This document shows, in pieces, positions 61,401 to 64,000 of a stretch of 64,000 bases of DNA. The stretch spans positions 992,001-1,056,000 of the forward strand of contig OZ037771.1 of NCBI GenBank assembly GCA_964035545.1, in the 5' to 3' direction. The DNA is from Bugula neritina (Eukaryota; Bryozoa; Gymnolaemata; Cheilostomatida; Bugulidae). Under the pieces are notes generated by a model that saw only the letters and a program-made list of their open reading frames with translations, made no database searches and was not told where the DNA came from. Position 1 is the stretch's first letter. The number at the start of each line of letters is the position of its first letter. The position numbers and the translations under genes were made by a program.

Positions 61401-63967
61401 TTTCTGCATCTGTCTACAATTTCAATGTTTATTGAGTGATCTCCTGTTTGTTTCGTATGTGGAATAACTTTTAATTCTTATATTACTTTTATTTTATAGC
61501 CAAATACAACAAGGACAAAAAATCTAAAGTAAAGAAGAAACTCAGCAGGAAAGAGCAGATGAGAGCAACTCGTCATGAAAAATCAGGTAATAGCTAGTTA
61601 TATCTGTCTGTGTGTCTGTCTGTATGTCTGTCTGTCTGTCTGTCTCTATGTCTGTATGTATGTCTGTGTGTCTGTCTGTCTGTATGTATGTCTGTCTGTG
61701 TGTATGCCTGTCTGTATGTCTATCTATATGTCTGTCCGTATGTCTGCTCATTCTCACCTCCGTATATCTACTATATGTACTAGATATTGCTGATTCCCTT
61801 ACAGGTATAGCTCCCACCTCCCTTATCACAGAAGATGACGAAGAGGATGTGGAGCGGGAGCTGATGACCTTCACCTTGAAGCAGCTCATATATAGGTTGC
61901 ATATAACTAGTCCGGTTGACCACGTCATGGCGCTCATTGGCAAGAAGTACCCTCTGACCAGGGAGGAGTTCTACAAATGCAATCTACCCGGTATGTGTAC
62001 GTCTCTGTGTCTCAGCATGTGTTTAGTATACGTCTCTGTGTCTCAGCATGTGTTTAGTGTACGTCTCTGTGTCTCAGCATGTGTTTAGTATACGTCTCTG
62101 TGTCTCAGCATGTGTTTAGTATACGTCTCTGTGTCTCAGCATGTGTTTAGTATACGTCTCTGTGTCTCAGCATGTGTTTAGTATACGGCGCTGTGTCTCA
62201 GCATGTGTTTAGTATACGTCTCTGTGTCTCAGCACGTGTTTAGTGTACGTTGCTGTGTCTCAGCATGTGTTTAGTATACGTCTCTGTGTCTCAGCATGTG
62301 TTTAGTGTACGTTGCTGTGTCTCAGCATGTGTTTAGTATACGTCTCTGTGTCTCAGCATGTGTTTAGTATACGTCTCTGTGTCTCAGCATGTGTTTAGTA
62401 TACGCCGCTGTGTCTCAGCATGTGTTTAGTGTACGCCGCTGTGTCTCAGCATGTGTTTAGTATACGTCTCTGTGTCTCAGCATGTGTTTAGTGTACGTCG
62501 CTGTGTCTCAGCATGTGTTTAGTGTACGTCTCTGTGTCTCAGCACGTGTTTAGTGTACGTTGCTGTGTCTCAGCATGTGTTTAGTATACGTCTCTGTGTC
62601 TCAGCATGTGTTTAGTGTACGTTGCTGTGTCTCAGCATGTGTTTAGTATACGTCTCTGTGTCTCAGCACGTGTTTAGTGTACGTCGCTGTGTCTCAGCAT
62701 GTGTTTAGTGTACGTCTCTCAACACGTGTTTACACTTCTTATTTCTGCATTTCACAGCTTATTGCCGTTTATAGAGCTCTATATATGTCCCAATGCTTTA
62801 AATTTTGCACACCACATTCTAAATTATATATTTGTTATCTAACTTGTACATTTTAAGCTCTATATTATAAACACTATATTCTGCAATATACTCTATATAT
62901 TATATGTTCTATATTCTACAGTATACACTATATACTGTATGCTCTATATTCTACAATCTACGCTATATACTGTAGGGGAATTCGACGAGGCGCTGGCAGG
63001 AACGAGAATGAAGTTACCCACCCCAGAAACATGGGAAACTCAGATTTCTCTCCGAGGAAATAAAGCAGACGTGTGGGAGTCTCTGATTGGTTAGTATGAC
63101 TTTGTTATGTGATTGGTCAAATAAACCTTTATATTTCAGTTGTAAGGTTTTATTAAAAAGGCATAGCTTTCTTTTCCTAGTAACTCAAAGTGATTGTAAT
63201 ATATTACGTTACGTTACCTCACAGTGGTAGTCAATGTCCTGCACACTATAAATGAATGGCGTTATGTTACTAGTTACCAGTTTTCACATATATGATGCAA
63301 TTAAGAGTTTTGTTACCCGTATTAAGACTCAAATCTCTGGGAAAATACAATAAACATGCGAAGTGTGATAGTGAATACTAGTACTAAGTGTCATAGTGAA
63401 TACTAGTACTGAGTGTCATAGTGTATACTAGTACTGAGTGTGATACTGAATACTAGTACTGAGTGTCATAGTGTATACTAGTACTGAGTGTCATAGTGAA
63501 TACTAGTACTGAGTGTGATACTGAATACTAGCACTAAGTGTCATAGTGAATACTAGTACTGAGTGTCATAGTGAATACTAGTACTGAGTGTCATAGTGAA
63601 TACTAGTACTGAGTGTCATAGTGTATACTAGTAGCTACTGAGTGTCACAGTGAATACTAGTACTGAGTGTCACAGTGAATACTAGTACTGAGTGTCACAA
63701 TGAATACTAGTACTGAGTGTCATAGTGAATACTAGTACTGAGTGTCATACTGAATGCTGACTACAGATCATAAGAAGCTGCCGTTCATGGCCATGCTCAG
63801 GAACATCCGGAATATGCTGAAAGCCGGCATCTCGGAGAAGCACCACCAGTGGGTTATCTCGAAGCTGACGGATGAGGGAGCTGTCGCCAACAGCAAGCAG
63901 TTCCCCTTCAGGTTCTTCTCGGCTTTTGCTGTGCTGGCTGAGATGGAAGAAGATTACAATAAACATC
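58453..63967 (+). CDS. TEP1: TEP1 (telomerase/vault-associated protein 1), 5' part
   Basis: TEP1 is a large RNA-binding protein of vault particles and telomerase. Exons in the window: 58453-58531 (exon opens at 58448), 58633-58764, 59088-59275, 59609-59854, 60115-60276, 60481-60615, 60800-60961, 61228-61324, 61500-61586, 61805-61990, 62976-63089, 63767-63967. They give 596 codons in one frame; the gene continues beyond the window. Residues 1-250 are low-complexity, with a tandem LTNQR repeat and a Lys/Ser-rich patch. The TROVE domain starts at about 270: FVNAISASLLSAP, DPEFILKVAVYNRKDLNIRG, LPSDFIEVAEIYQ, FTDFDAYQLAKYN, FTLKQLIYRLHI, PTPETWETQISLRGNKADVW and KLPFMAMLRNIRNMLKAGIS, matching vertebrate TEP1 better than Ro60. 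NACHT and WD40 parts would lie downstream. The start is the first ATG in the first recognisable exon; further 5' exons are possible. Confidence 0.9.
58850..59075. repeat. 36-bp minisatellite, six copies
   Basis: Units of TTGTTATCTATTGCTGTAAT plus AGTATATATAATTGTA in TEP1 intron 2, ending about 15 bp before the exon 3 acceptor. Confidence 0.95.
59470..59585. repeat. 22-bp minisatellite in TEP1 intron 3
   Basis: About five units of GTACAGAGGTATGTTAAGGTA close to the exon 4 acceptor. Confidence 0.88.
59685..59770 (+). repeat. Coding minisatellite in TEP1 exon 4
   Basis: 15-bp units CTCACCAACCAGCGT encode Leu-Thr-Asn-Gln-Arg four times, preceded by the variant LTNHH and followed by LTTSK. The unit is a multiple of three, so copy changes keep the frame. 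Confidence 0.95.
60285..60455. repeat. 19-20-bp minisatellite after TEP1 exon 5
   Basis: About eight units of TCACATGACCTGTGATACG starting about 15 bp after the donor. Confidence 0.93.
61590..61750. repeat. TGTC/TGTA microsatellite
   Basis: (TGTC)n with ATGT interruptions right after the donor of TEP1 exon 9. Confidence 0.96.
61991..62725. repeat. 31-bp minisatellite starting at the donor of TEP1 exon 10
   Basis: About 23 units. The intron begins gtatgtgtacgtctctgtg and the following units begin gtatacgtctctgtgtctca, so the array starts at the donor GT. Unit variants alternate CGTCTC, CGTTGC, CGTCGC and CGCCGC. Confidence 0.96.
63360..63765. repeat. 25-bp minisatellite before TEP1 exon 12
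   Basis: About 16 units of GAATACTAGTACTGAGTGTC plus ATAGT, running up to the acceptor of exon 12. Confidence 0.95.
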
Positions 63968-64000
63968 GTAAGTCTGGGGCTCATTTTGCTTCAGTTGTTT

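Noticed and set aside
61542..62088. Cys/Val/Met-rich frames over the TGTC repeat
   Set aside because: The repeat is intronic between TEP1 exons 9 and 10. Only the part at 61805-61990, in the TEP1 frame, is coding.

Overview
This window is nuclear DNA of an invertebrate animal. The genes are split into many short exons (roughly 30-300 bp) with GT-AG introns. The proteins are animal families (class V P4-ATPase, TMCO3, beta-arrestin, TEP1, MED11). The non-coding DNA is AT-rich and crowded with micro- and minisatellites. I cannot name the phylum from the sequence alone. All exon models below were read by eye. Exon phases are compatible at every junction I give, and the joined reading frames stay open.

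Layout. (1) 127-22894, minus strand: 26 coding exons (1240 codons) of an ATP10-type phospholipid flippase whose last exon(s) lie left of the window. (2) 4027-4974, plus strand: a three-exon Mediator subunit gene (MED11), nested antisense in the largest flippase intron. (3) 26254-31074, minus strand: two tandem, paralogous four-exon genes for secreted cysteine-knot (ICK/knottin-like) peptides with identical cysteine spacing, identical intron phases and a KKR processing site. A tRNA-derived SINE sits in an intron of the second. (4) 32292-37920, minus strand: a complete 14-exon TMCO3 gene (674 aa, CPA2-type cation/proton antiporter). (5) 38239-42623, plus strand: an intact Ty3/gypsy-type LTR retrotransposon with identical 152-bp LTRs and a 5-bp target duplication, inserted 319 bp upstream of the TMCO3 start codon. 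(6) 46733-55175, plus strand: a complete 12-exon beta-arrestin gene (419 aa). (7) 58453-63967 and beyond, plus strand: the 5' part of TEP1 (telomerase/vault-associated protein 1), reaching well into the TROVE RNA-binding domain.

The neighbouring genes have no evident shared pathway; this is an ordinary animal gene neighbourhood. Two things stand out. First, many minisatellites directly abut exons, and in several the repeat unit is a copy of the exon-intron junction itself. The result is runs of 4-9 extra donor- or acceptor-like AG|GT sequences next to the real splice site (ATP10 exons 2, 9, 12, 17; TMCO3 exons 6 and 8; arrestin exons 1 and 5; TEP1 exon 10). Second, the pair of secreted ICK peptide genes is not obviously any named family and is the best candidate for an undescribed gene system here. 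Blocks of degenerate GTA/CTA/ATA triplets recur at about five intergenic or intronic places and look like one dispersed repeat type.
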